Shown here: piece by piece, positions 27,084-35,366 of the stretch | Numbering within the stretch: the stretch's first letter is position 1 | Layout of the letters: every line of letters starts with the position of its first letter | Assembly (NCBI GenBank): GCA_964608025.1 | Contig: CAZSLO010000014.1 | Location: forward strand, 1-64,000 | Direction of reading: 5' to 3' | DNA from: CAZSLO01 sp964608025 | GTDB taxonomy: Bacteria > Chloroflexota > Dehalococcoidia > Lucifugimonadales > CAJWER01 | DNA length: 64,000 bases | The notes under the pieces: generated by a model | The model's database searches: none | What the model was told of the DNA's origin: nothing | What the model saw: only the letters and a program-made list of their open reading frames with translations | Made by a program: the position numbers and the translations under genes

Positions 27084-28505
27084 CTAAAAAAGGTTGTCTT
27101 TAGTAGTTATTTCACACCATCGGGACGTAAGTAGGTCTTCTATTAAAACATTATTCGCTTCCAAAGTTCCAATCCGTCGAAGCGCCTCGAGAGACTTGCC
27201 TCTCACATATCTATCTTGGTCACTAAGTGTATCCTTTAGCGCTGAAATAGCCTCGTGAGCATTGCTTCCAACCCTGGCAAGAGCCAAGACAGAATTCCTC
27301 CTGATAACTTCATCATTATCCCTGAGTAAATCTATCAGCGCTGGAACTGCTTTTGATCCGGTCTGTGATGTAATACCAAGGGCCTCAGATGCATGGCGAC
27401 GGACCTGTCTTGATTCATCACCAAGTGCCTTAATTAGATATGGTACGGCATCCTCAGCTTCCAGCCCTATATCACCCAAAGTTTCAACTGCTGTGTCTCG
27501 AACCCACCACTCATCATGTGTTAGAGCATCGATAAGCGCCGGCACAGCCGGTTTCCCTACAGCAGTTAGTGCGTAACTAATGTTACGACGTATCTGTTCA
27601 GGCCGATCCGCGGAAGCGAGTCTTCCATATGAGACTTCACCAGAAGGAGAAGAATCCCCACGATCAACCATGAGCCCATTCACAAGTGAAGGTACCGCTT
27701 CGATTCCTCGTTGAGCGAGTAAGTAAGCAGCATCCAAACAATTTGGTTCAGGATTATCAACTACAGACTGGAGAAGATCTTCTATCGATTGATCCCCAGA
27801 TCCATTAATAGAAGTGTCCACTTTAATATTCGTATGCCAAGCCCACATTGCTGACAACATCGCTTCATGTTCTCCGTTTGTTGCCGATATTTGGGAATTG
27901 TCCTCCCAACTGATGGAACGAGGTTCTTCCATCCGCAAAAACAGAAATTTCACCATGTAGCGCTTACGGTCGCTCCGATTTTCCATCCCGCGATGCCAAA
28001 TATCATAGTTTACAATTGCAACACTCCCTGCCGGTACCGAAAGCGGAATCTCTTCACCAGCAGTACCCCCATCCTCAGTGTTGTAATAATGGCTACCTGG
28101 TACAACCGCCGTGGGGCCCATATCTAATGTAGTCTCTTGTGGATAGTACATTGCCAGCACCCAGCGAGTTCGATGACGTCTACGAGAGAAACCATCTTTA
28201 TGTAAAACTTGACCTTCGCTATGTGGTGGCCTGAAGTGACAATGTCTATGCGGATGCATGTAATAATTGGGGCCAAGGATACTCTCAAGAGCACCAGCCA
28301 CTGAAGGATCATCCCAAACCTCGTTAATAGCAGGGATGCGAGCCATCAAGTTGTTTCCTGGATTGCCTTCTGTTTCAAAAACCCCGTCAATCGACTCGAA
28401 CACGCTACGGTGAAACTCTGCAGGCAAGCCTGGGTCAATCACCACGTACCCACTTCTAATAAAACTTTGCATCTCGAGATTATTAAGCTTGATTGAAGTC
28501 GTCAT
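27084..28505 (-). CDS. Phytanoyl-CoA dioxygenase-like protein fused to HEAT repeats
   Basis: A 473-residue two-part protein. Residues 10-195 form a Fe(II)/2-oxoglutarate-dependent dioxygenase of the PhyH family, with H102-x-D104 (LHKDG), distal H171 (DIWHRG) and the basic residues RSDRKR after it for 2-oxoglutarate. Residues about 240-465 are HEAT/PBS-type helical repeats, seen as recurring AVPALIDAL, DAVPYLIKALGD, AVPALIDLLRD and ISALKDTLSD with VRR/VRG turns. Such repeats mediate protein binding. The start ATG has only a weak upstream binding site. It is co-transcribed with the MocA gene downstream. The hydroxylation substrate is unknown. Confidence 0.88.
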   Translation of the reverse strand: MTTSIKLNNLEMQSFIRSGYVVIDPGLPAEFHRSVFESIDGVFETEGNPGNNLMARIPAINEVWDDPSVAGALESILGPNYYMHPHRHCHFRPPHSEGQVLHKDGFSRRRHRTRWVLAMYYPQETTLDMGPTAVVPGSHYYNTEDGGTAGEEIPLSVPAGSVAIVNYDIWHRGMENRSDRKRYMVKFLFLRMEEPRSISWEDNSQISATNGEHEAMLSAMWAWHTNIKVDTSINGSGDQSIEDLLQSVVDNPEPNCLDAAYLLAQRGIEAVPSLVNGLMVDRGDSSPSGEVSYGRLASADRPEQIRRNISYALTAVGKPAVPALIDALTHDEWWVRDTAVETLGDIGLEAEDAVPYLIKALGDESRQVRRHASEALGITSQTGSKAVPALIDLLRDNDEVIRRNSVLALARVGSNAHEAISALKDTLSDQDRYVRGKSLEALRRIGTLEANNVLIEDLLTSRWCEITTKDNLF

Positions 28506-28597
28506 ATCTTAGTACTCATGGTATGCGATAAATAGAGTTAACCGGGAGTTTAGAACGGGATCAAGATGATGTCAACGTGATCAACCTAAGCCTAAAA

Positions 28598-29089
28598 TTA
28601 CGGTAGTGATATCTGGATTGGTGTCCTTGAGAGTATCATAGGGACTTCAGACTCTCCTGTGATCACCAAATGCCATTCAAGAATACCGCCGCCCGCGTGT
28701 GGCGGTCGTTCATTTTCTACTAGGAGAGAGGTCTCGTATCTTACTGAATTCCCAGGTACTAGTCGGGTATCTTGAGAGAATTCAAAGGTGCTATGTACAA
28801 ATGTGTTGGAGTATTCTTGAACCTCACGCTTAGGTACTGTACCAGGTATTTCCCTCCCTTTACCAAGCATCCCGCCTGTGCGTCCTAGGGGCTCAATCTT
28901 AATGTAAGTATCAACCCAACGCTCCTCGCATTCAAGGTCAATCCTTGCACTTGAAAGATCGCTTTCCTTACGGGAGCTCAGTTCAACTTGAATCTTTATA
29001 GTCTCTCCCAACAAATAGGGTCGATCCTCAAACTTTAATACTGCGCTGATTGGATCCTTTATCAATACAGACAAAAGCCTCTTCAACAT
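28598..29089 (-). CDS. Arrestin/SpoOM-like beta-sandwich protein
   Basis: The frame opens at ATG 29113, but GGAGG lies inside it, nine bases before a second ATG at 29089, so I take the latter (163 residues). The protein is mostly beta, with FEDRPYLLGETIKIQVELSS near the N-terminus and SARIDLECEERW next, the pattern of the N-terminal arrestin-like sandwich seen in SpoOM-type proteins. No signal peptide or membrane segment is evident. The role is probably binding or scaffolding. It sits between the PhyH-HEAT gene and the FAH-family gene on the same strand. The family call is tentative. Confidence 0.55.
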   Translation of the reverse strand: MLKRLLSVLIKDPISAVLKFEDRPYLLGETIKIQVELSSRKESDLSSARIDLECEERWVDTYIKIEPLGRTGGMLGKGREIPGTVPKREVQEYSNTFVHSTFEFSQDTRLVPGNSVRYETSLLVENERPPHAGGGILEWHLVITGESEVPMILSRTPIQISLP

Positions 29090-29244
29090 AATAAATTTCC
29101 TCCAATTGACCATGATCTCAATGGATTTCCAAGTCCATCAAAAATCCCCGATATAGAATAAATCAGTTATTATGTCCAGAATGTCACCGGATCTGGTAAC
29201 AGGAGAGACTGGATACTCGTATTCATATATAGGAACACGAATTT

Positions 29245-30018
29245 TCATGATTCTGAAATTACAGAGTTATCGAGTACTCCTATACCTTCAATCTCTATCT
29301 CTACATGATCCCCAGGAACAATCGGACCAACACCTGAGGGAGTGCCAGACATAATTACATCTCCGGGTAGTAGTAGAATGGCCTCACTAATGTATGAAAC
29401 CAGCTGAGATACGTTAAAGAGCAGATCTGAAGTACTGGCATTTTGCCGTTCAACTCCATTTACGCGTGCGGTTACCTGGAGATCACTTGGTGAAACATCT
29501 GTATCTACTACCGGACCCAATGGATTAAACGTGTCAAAACCTTTGCATATAAGAAGAGCACCCAAGGCCATCTCAGCTTTTTGAATTATTCGCTCACTTA
29601 CATCATTCCCACAGGTATATCCAAGGACATATTCAAGCGCATTTTGTTCCTTCACATTTCGGGCTTCCTTACCTATCACTACAGCCAGTTCCGCCTCGTA
29701 TTCTACTTGTCTCCCTTTTTTCGGATATACGATCGGATCACTAGGACCAATAATTGCGGTAAGGGGCTTCATGAACAACATTGGAAAGCTTGGCTGCGTA
29801 AGACCCATCTCCTCAATATGAGAGACATAGTTAAGGCCGACTCCTATAACCTTGGTCGGCTCTATAGGCGGCAACAGCCTGACATCATCGATTGATGTCA
29901 CTTCTTTTCCTATGCTAAATTCGCCAAAAGGTGACCCCTCCAACACCCGTATTCCACCGCCATTCTCAAGAGCTCCAAATCTCGGGCCATCAATTGTTTC
30001 ATACCTGAGTATCTTCAA
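29245..30018 (-). CDS. Fumarylacetoacetate hydrolase-family protein
   Basis: A 257-residue FAH-fold enzyme, start TTG six bases after AGGAGA. GLNYVSHIEE (with H67), the metal motif YEAELAVVIG (E108, E110) and D139 in GYTCGNDVSER are characteristic, as is SGTPSGVGPIVPGD near the C-terminus. Members hydrolyse or decarboxylate diketo acids or hydrate dienoates using Mg or Mn. In the genome context of sugar oxidoreductases, a 2,4-diketo-3-deoxy sugar-acid hydrolase role is plausible, as in non-phosphorylative L-fucose and L-rhamnose breakdown. It follows the DUF6807 gene by 12 bases and is co-transcribed with it. Confidence 0.9.
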   Translation of the reverse strand: MKILRYETIDGPRFGALENGGGIRVLEGSPFGEFSIGKEVTSIDDVRLLPPIEPTKVIGVGLNYVSHIEEMGLTQPSFPMLFMKPLTAIIGPSDPIVYPKKGRQVEYEAELAVVIGKEARNVKEQNALEYVLGYTCGNDVSERIIQKAEMALGALLICKGFDTFNPLGPVVDTDVSPSDLQVTARVNGVERQNASTSDLLFNVSQLVSYISEAILLLPGDVIMSGTPSGVGPIVPGDHVEIEIEGIGVLDNSVISES

Positions 30019-30030
30019 TTAAGTCTCCTG

Positions 30031-30966
30031 TTACTTTATGCTGGAACTGAAATCATCATATAAATCTGCGATTCGAGCCTCGTATGGACTACCATCATGG
30101 ACAACAAGTCTTATCCCGGTTTCGACGAAATCTCCAACTCCAAGTTCCCACGGCTTGTAGAACAAAGGATTTACCGTTAAGGTGCCATAGTCTGCAACTC
30201 CCCAATAAGGAGCGTTTACGCTTGGGTCCGGGAAAACAGCCACACCAACCTGGGAATCATCGTAAATACAACCATAAGCATCGACCCACTTAGAGGATTT
30301 TCCTGAAATAGCATCACCACTATTTCGTCCCTCGGAATCCAACAACGCACCCCCATCTACAACCCTCAATCCATCCGCTATTCGAATTGTAAAGAATGCA
30401 TGTCTTGTAGGCCCAATGGATATATCCCACTCAGTTGGGCTAATTTTCGTATAGATGTCAATCAGGTTGTATTTTTCCTCAACACGCACATCGATAGTCC
30501 GTCTTTCCACTGCGACGGTCCTCCTATTGGGTGCGCCCCATTCCTCCGGTCCTTTCCAATCAAGATCTTGTACCAATTGGAGATGTTTCTCATCAATCTG
30601 GGTATCCTCCAAGGTACGACTCACAATTCTGCCAGGGGCCCTTCCTTGAAATACATAGTTTACATAAAAGCTATAATTCGCTTCCTCGAATTTATCGTCA
30701 GAATATGGCAATCTGCAATTAAAGTGATCAGCTCCGATCGTTACAGATTGGTGGTGTGGGTGGTCGATAGGAGACTCGGCCGTTACTTGGATACCTGACG
30801 GGGTGAAGACAGGGTAAATATAATTACGGAAGTCACCTTGGCTAAGGGCTATAATTTGTCGCCCACGCCACCCTACCTTAACCCTTTTAGTTCTAGCCGT
30901 GGCACCTCTGGGCAAATCGACCCGGTCATTTTCGACCGTGAAATCTTGCACGCGTTCAGTTGTCAC
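30031..30966 (-). CDS. DUF6807 / PmoA-family beta protein
   Basis: A 311-residue protein whose DHPHHQSVTIGADHFN segment (about 68-83) and YIYPVFTPSGIQVT before it match the family annotated as PmoA-like or DUF6807. Despite the name it is not a methane monooxygenase subunit. The histidine-rich motif suggests a metal or sugar site. These proteins usually occur beside Gfo/Idh/MocA enzymes and sugar isomerases in carbohydrate loci, as here. The GTG start lies within the end of the upstream MocA gene, an 11-base overlap, so expression is coupled. Function not established. Confidence 0.75.
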   Translation of the reverse strand: MTTERVQDFTVENDRVDLPRGATARTKRVKVGWRGRQIIALSQGDFRNYIYPVFTPSGIQVTAESPIDHPHHQSVTIGADHFNCRLPYSDDKFEEANYSFYVNYVFQGRAPGRIVSRTLEDTQIDEKHLQLVQDLDWKGPEEWGAPNRRTVAVERRTIDVRVEEKYNLIDIYTKISPTEWDISIGPTRHAFFTIRIADGLRVVDGGALLDSEGRNSGDAISGKSSKWVDAYGCIYDDSQVGVAVFPDPSVNAPYWGVADYGTLTVNPLFYKPWELGVGDFVETGIRLVVHDGSPYEARIADLYDDFSSSIK

Positions 30967-31969
30967 CGAAAGAGGCGATGCTGGAAGTTAAGATACCATC
31001 TGGTATATAAAACTCCTTCTCTACATCTACTGGCACTGGCTTTCCGGTTCTCATAGACTCCACGGCTTTTTCGAATATAAGGGTCTGTATAGAAGCCTCC
31101 CATGCATCCATCGGACTTTTCCCTCCATCAATGCAAAGAGAAGCAAACATTTCCATTTCTTCATCAAAACCATTATGGTATCGATTTTCGTCTATACCAG
31201 GTTCATCAGTTCCATCGAATACAAGGTTGCCAAATCGCAATGTAGCTGCGCTCACATCACCCGCCTGAACTTCGGCATAGTGTTTCGGAAGAATGCCTCC
31301 AGTCCCCAGATCACTGTAAATCGATGTGCCAATTCCACCGTTTTCAAAACGAATTGAGATCGTGCTGGTGCTAGTTGGTTTGCCATCCATGCCTTGTGCA
31401 TAGATTTCCACGGGTTGAGATCTCATCACATACCATATCCAGTGGAGATTGTATCCAGCAGTATCCAGCAAACCGCCTCTACCGTATGGATCACTACTAA
31501 TTCTTGGCCCAGGCGGGACTCTGCAGGTGAATAGTACGAAACGTGGCTGGCGGATAACCTCGCGTAGTCTTTTCGTCACCGGAGAATGCTTGAACCACCA
31601 TCCGCTCATAAGAGGCAAACCTGTTTTATGAACAGTCTCTTGAATCCTTCGAGCATCCTCCATCGTCATCGCTAAAGGTTTCTCGCAAAATACTGGCTTA
31701 CCTGCTTCGAGACATGCGATCGCAAGTTCTGCATGCGTATCATGGGTAGAACAGATTAAAACAGCAGAAATTTCATCGTCTGAAAGAATCTTTTCCAAGT
31801 CTGTGGTGAAGTATGCTGCTTCAGCCTGTTCTGCCCGTTCCCGGGCCGCATCTTCGACTACATCCATGGTTGCCATAAGACGCATCTGTTTAGTGTTTAA
31901 GATATTGGGGAGATGATGGTTACTTATTCCACCACAACCAATCAATCCTATCTGAAGCTGCCTATCCAT
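30956..31969 (-). CDS. Gfo/Idh/MocA-family oxidoreductase
   Basis: A 337-residue member with Rossmann motif LIGCGGIS (9-16) and E96-K97-P98 (CEKPLAM). The chain continues through RGGLLDTAGYNLHW, where Asp and His of the substrate pocket are expected. Nicotinamide-dependent oxidation or reduction of a sugar derivative is the likely reaction. Its ATG lies three bases after the stop of the sugar isomerase-like gene, and its 3' end overlaps the DUF6807 gene by 11 bases, giving a tight three-gene block. Substrate unknown, but the partners suggest a 3-keto sugar or similar. Confidence 0.92.
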   Translation of the reverse strand: MDRQLQIGLIGCGGISNHHLPNILNTKQMRLMATMDVVEDAARERAEQAEAAYFTTDLEKILSDDEISAVLICSTHDTHAELAIACLEAGKPVFCEKPLAMTMEDARRIQETVHKTGLPLMSGWWFKHSPVTKRLREVIRQPRFVLFTCRVPPGPRISSDPYGRGGLLDTAGYNLHWIWYVMRSQPVEIYAQGMDGKPTSTSTISIRFENGGIGTSIYSDLGTGGILPKHYAEVQAGDVSAATLRFGNLVFDGTDEPGIDENRYHNGFDEEMEMFASLCIDGGKSPMDAWEASIQTLIFEKAVESMRTGKPVPVDVEKEFYIPDGILTSSIASFGDN

Positions 31970-31972
31970 TAT

Positions 31973-32941
31973 CTAATCACTTGATTCAACCTGTTTTATC
32001 AAATCTCTAATATTCTCGAAGTTGGTTTTCATAGCTTCAACCCTGGATCCGTTAGCTGGTTGAAAGTGTGTAGCTAGGGACAAAACGACATCTATTTCAT
32101 TATCTCGAAGATTCCGCAAAACACTCAAAAAATCTACATCTCCCTCCCCAACCGGCTTATAGTCAAAATCCAATTCAATACCATTTTTCACATGTAAATC
32201 TTTTACATGGAGAGAGTGAAGATAAGGGCGAACGTTCGTGAAGCCAGCCGTAGCTACATCATTTTCCCCGCAGTTCATGTTGTCCGCAGGTCCCCACATA
32301 ACTTTAACCCTAGATGAACCAATGCGTTCTGCGATTCTACGAAAATTGTTAGTAGTGTTCGTATAATTCCAAGGCATCATAGATAAGACGACGTCAACAT
32401 CAGTTTTCTCTGCTTGCTCGACGACTGGTTGAAATGCTGCCTGAAGTTTATCCATATCTACATCAGATATTACCCCACCACGAGTAAGCCATCGCATAGG
32501 CCAAGTCGGCTTTGCTGCTGAGTACTCCCCAGGCCAAGCAAATGTGTAAGTAAGAACAGATCGAACGTCTAAGCGACTGGCAATTTCAATGGACCTAGCA
32601 ATCTCTGCCAAATCCTTCCGATATTCCTCGTTATCTTGGATGGAATGGGCATCTATATCTGTTAGATGTAGCTGTTTAAAAGGATTAGCTGCACTAATCA
32701 AAAAAAGATTTAGGCCATGTCCTTTCACTTTTTCTGCAATACTATCTATCTGGGAATCAGTCATATCTACAATTTCTGGCATGTCCGGCACATTGGAAAA
32801 CCACACGTATTCAGCACCAATTTCGCTGGCAACTGATAACGACTCGTCAAATGGTAGTTTTAGTTCGTTTAAGAACATCCCCAGCTTAAACTGGTAGTCC
32901 GTTCCTGTTTTCAAAATTGTCTTGCTCCAATCTAGCCTCAA
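31973..32941 (-). CDS. Sugar phosphate isomerase/epimerase-like TIM barrel
   Basis: A 322-residue protein of the xylose-isomerase-like/AP-endonuclease-2 fold. LGMFLNELKLPFDESLSVASEIGAE begins the barrel (residues about 20-45); SLHVKDLHVKNG and PVGEGDVDFLSVL are the late metal-site and final-strand segments. The usual Glu-Asn in the middle strand seems absent (VLSMMPWNYT), so the metal site may differ. The start is uncertain: TTG at 32941 has no binding site, whereas TTG at 32914 has GGAG ten bases upstream. It heads the MocA/DUF6807 block and is divergent from another MocA gene at 33226. Confidence 0.82.
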   Translation of the reverse strand: MRLDWSKTILKTGTDYQFKLGMFLNELKLPFDESLSVASEIGAEYVWFSNVPDMPEIVDMTDSQIDSIAEKVKGHGLNLFLISAANPFKQLHLTDIDAHSIQDNEEYRKDLAEIARSIEIASRLDVRSVLTYTFAWPGEYSAAKPTWPMRWLTRGGVISDVDMDKLQAAFQPVVEQAEKTDVDVVLSMMPWNYTNTTNNFRRIAERIGSSRVKVMWGPADNMNCGENDVATAGFTNVRPYLHSLHVKDLHVKNGIELDFDYKPVGEGDVDFLSVLRNLRDNEIDVVLSLATHFQPANGSRVEAMKTNFENIRDLIKQVESSD

Positions 32942-33225
32942 TCTGCGGCCGATCTATCGGATACGCAAGTCTAGCATAGTGCCTATGAACCGCAAACGCC
33001 CTCGACCAACTCGCGGAACATTACTGCACCTGATCCCATATAATTCGGGCATCCTACAACCAAATCTTATTGCATGGCATATTACGTCAACCATATTGTT
33101 AAAGAAGAAACAAACTCGAAAATAATATTCCAGTATGGTTTTTGGTATGTTGATTTGGAAAACTCGGTGACTCGCCCATACCGAAACCACCGGGCTTAAA
33201 TTGATCCATTGGAAGGAATCTAAAA

Positions 33226-34359
33226 ATGACAGTCAAACTCAGGGCAGGCGTAATCGGTTGTGGCAACATGGCACGATCCCACACTTTTGGTTATCTAAAT
33301 TGTGGCAAGTTTGAGGTAGTGGGTTTATCAGATCTAAGCAAGGTTGCCATGGAAGACTATGATCGGAATTTTTCTGACTATGAAGACTATCATCCGACTC
33401 ATTACACAGATGCCAATGAAATGTTGGATTCTGAAAATCTGGACGTCGTATCCATCGGTACCTGGCATAAGGGGCATGCGATTTGGACACTAGCAGCCGC
33501 AGCGCGCAAACCGAAAGCGATCTTATGCGAAAAACCAATGGCTGAGAACCCAGGACGCGCTGATGAAATGAGGGTTGCCTGCCGTCGCAACCGGGTGAAA
33601 CTGGTCATTGGGCATGAATGGCGCTTTATGCCATCTTATGAAATGGCTCGACAGTTAATTGCAAGCGGAGCGATAGGTGACGTCCAATTAATTACGGCTA
33701 TTTCCGGTTCAGGACTACCAAACGACGCTTCCCATCTCATGGATATGTTCCGTTACCTACTGCTTGACGACGAATGCGAATGGGTTATGGGTAACATCGA
33801 ACGTTACACAGATCGACATGAGAGAGGAACACGGATTGAAGATCGGGCTGTTGGTGTTCTGGGCTTCAAAAATGGGGCTCAAGCAATGGTCCTCAGTGAA
33901 TTGACGGATTCATATCATCAGGGAGGCATAGTTTACGGATCGGATGGCATAATAGAACTTTTGAGTACTAACCTACGTATTATGAATAAAGACACAGCTG
34001 GAAAATGGGAACATCATTCACCAAGTGGGAAGTTCTTTAATTCCGATAGTATTGACAATTTCGTAACTGCCGAAGGAAATACTGCTCAAGCTGATGAGCT
34101 TGCGGATTGGATTAATGGAAATATCGAGATACACCGAGGCGAAGCCACAAACGGATACAAGGCCATCGAAATGGCATATGCTATATACGAATCAGCTCGT
34201 TTACACGAACGTGTATCTATCCCTCTCCAGACTAGGTCCAACCCACTAGAGTTGATGATAGACTCCGGGCATCTACCAGTTCGATACCCCGGTATATACG
34301 ACATCAGGTGGCGCCAGCTTCGTGGTGAAAACATGGGAATCGATACAGACAATGTATAG
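33226..34359 (+). CDS. Gfo/Idh/MocA-family oxidoreductase
   Basis: A 377-residue member with Rossmann motif VIGCGNMA (9-16), E102-K103-P104 (CEKPMAE) and the SHLMDMFRYLL segment that usually carries substrate-pocket residues. AAGGAA lies upstream of ATG. It is transcribed divergently from the sugar-isomerase/MocA/DUF6807 block across 284 bases, suggesting a shared regulatory region, though I could not identify an operator. The enzyme probably oxidises a sugar or its derivative with NAD(P). Downstream is the housekeeping block starting with rsmI, with 127 bases between. Confidence 0.92.
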   Translation: MTVKLRAGVIGCGNMARSHTFGYLNCGKFEVVGLSDLSKVAMEDYDRNFSDYEDYHPTHYTDANEMLDSENLDVVSIGTWHKGHAIWTLAAAARKPKAILCEKPMAENPGRADEMRVACRRNRVKLVIGHEWRFMPSYEMARQLIASGAIGDVQLITAISGSGLPNDASHLMDMFRYLLLDDECEWVMGNIERYTDRHERGTRIEDRAVGVLGFKNGAQAMVLSELTDSYHQGGIVYGSDGIIELLSTNLRIMNKDTAGKWEHHSPSGKFFNSDSIDNFVTAEGNTAQADELADWINGNIEIHRGEATNGYKAIEMAYAIYESARLHERVSIPLQTRSNPLELMIDSGHLPVRYPGIYDIRWRQLRGENMGIDTDNV

Positions 34360-34486
34360 TGGTAGCAAAGTGTTGAAAAATCCCGAGTTCCTATGAACCG
34401 ACAACAATTATGTACGTTTCTAGTGTTCTTGGACCATGATCGCAAATTACCTTGAATTAAGTTCCTTCCAGAAACGGTAATAACTC

Positions 34487-35308
34487 TTGCAAATCCTCTA
34501 TGTAGTATCTACACCGATCGGCAACTTGGAAGATGTCACTATTCGGGCCCTTCGTATTCTTGGTGAAGTCGACTTAATAGCAGCCGAAGACACTAGGGTG
34601 ACCCACCGACTCCTTGATCGCTACAACATCGCAACCCCGTCCACTAGCTATAATGAACACAATAGTCGAACGAAAATACCCTCGTTGCTAGCAAAATTAG
34701 GAACGGGCGACATTGCACTCGTATCAGATGCTGGCATGCCAGGTATCAACGATCCCGGTGCCGAGCTAGTCCGAGCAGCCGTAGAAGCCGGATTCACCGT
34801 ATTGTCCGTCCCTGGGCCTTCCGCTCTAACCACTGCCCTTTCAGTATCAGGTATGAACGTCGACCAGTTTGTATACTTGGGTTTTCTTCCAAAAAAGCAG
34901 TCAGCACGTTTGAAGTTGCTTAAAGCAACTGCTTCAGAAACGCGATGCCTACTACTATTGGAAACTCCCCATAGACTACGAGATGCATTGGTAGACATAG
35001 CTGACTCGCTGGGGGATCGAGAACTTGCTATATGTAGAGAGTTAACAAAGCTACATGAAGAGGTGTTTCGAGGATCCGCTTCTGAAGCCCTATGCCACTT
35101 CAATAGACCCAAGGGTGAGTTCACGATTGTAGTTGAAGGCAATAAAGAACAACCGGTACCAGAACTTGATCAGAGTAAAATAAGATCGAGACTGTCCGCT
35201 CTTCGTGCAAATGGAGTCCGGGCTAAGGATGCAGTTCCAAAGGTGGCCGATGAAACTGGCCTGTCAAAACGTTCAGTTTACCGCCTGTGGTTAGAAATTC
35301 ATAGCTAG
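34487..35308 (+). CDS. rsmI: 16S rRNA (cytidine-2'-O)-methyltransferase RsmI
   Basis: A 273-residue tetrapyrrole-methylase-fold enzyme that 2'-O-methylates C1402 of 16S rRNA using S-adenosylmethionine. YVVSTPIGNLEDVTIRALR at the N-terminus, AAEDTRVTHRLL, the SDAGMPGINDPG loop and VPGPSA are the family signature. The C-terminal DETGLSKRSVYRLWLE is the usual helix-turn-helix-like tail. The start is TTG; no strong binding site is seen. It lies 58 bases upstream of metG in the same direction, a frequent pairing in bacteria. Confidence 0.96.
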   Translation: MQILYVVSTPIGNLEDVTIRALRILGEVDLIAAEDTRVTHRLLDRYNIATPSTSYNEHNSRTKIPSLLAKLGTGDIALVSDAGMPGINDPGAELVRAAVEAGFTVLSVPGPSALTTALSVSGMNVDQFVYLGFLPKKQSARLKLLKATASETRCLLLLETPHRLRDALVDIADSLGDRELAICRELTKLHEEVFRGSASEALCHFNRPKGEFTIVVEGNKEQPVPELDQSKIRSRLSALRANGVRAKDAVPKVADETGLSKRSVYRLWLEIHS

Positions 35309-35366
35309 AATAAGACTATTGTGATAACATTCAAGGGTTAGTCCCAAGATCTACGGAGACTGGGAA

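Noticed and set aside
30400..30798. 132-codon plus-strand open frame
   Set aside because: Antisense to the DUF6807 gene, without a ribosome binding site or protein-like motif.
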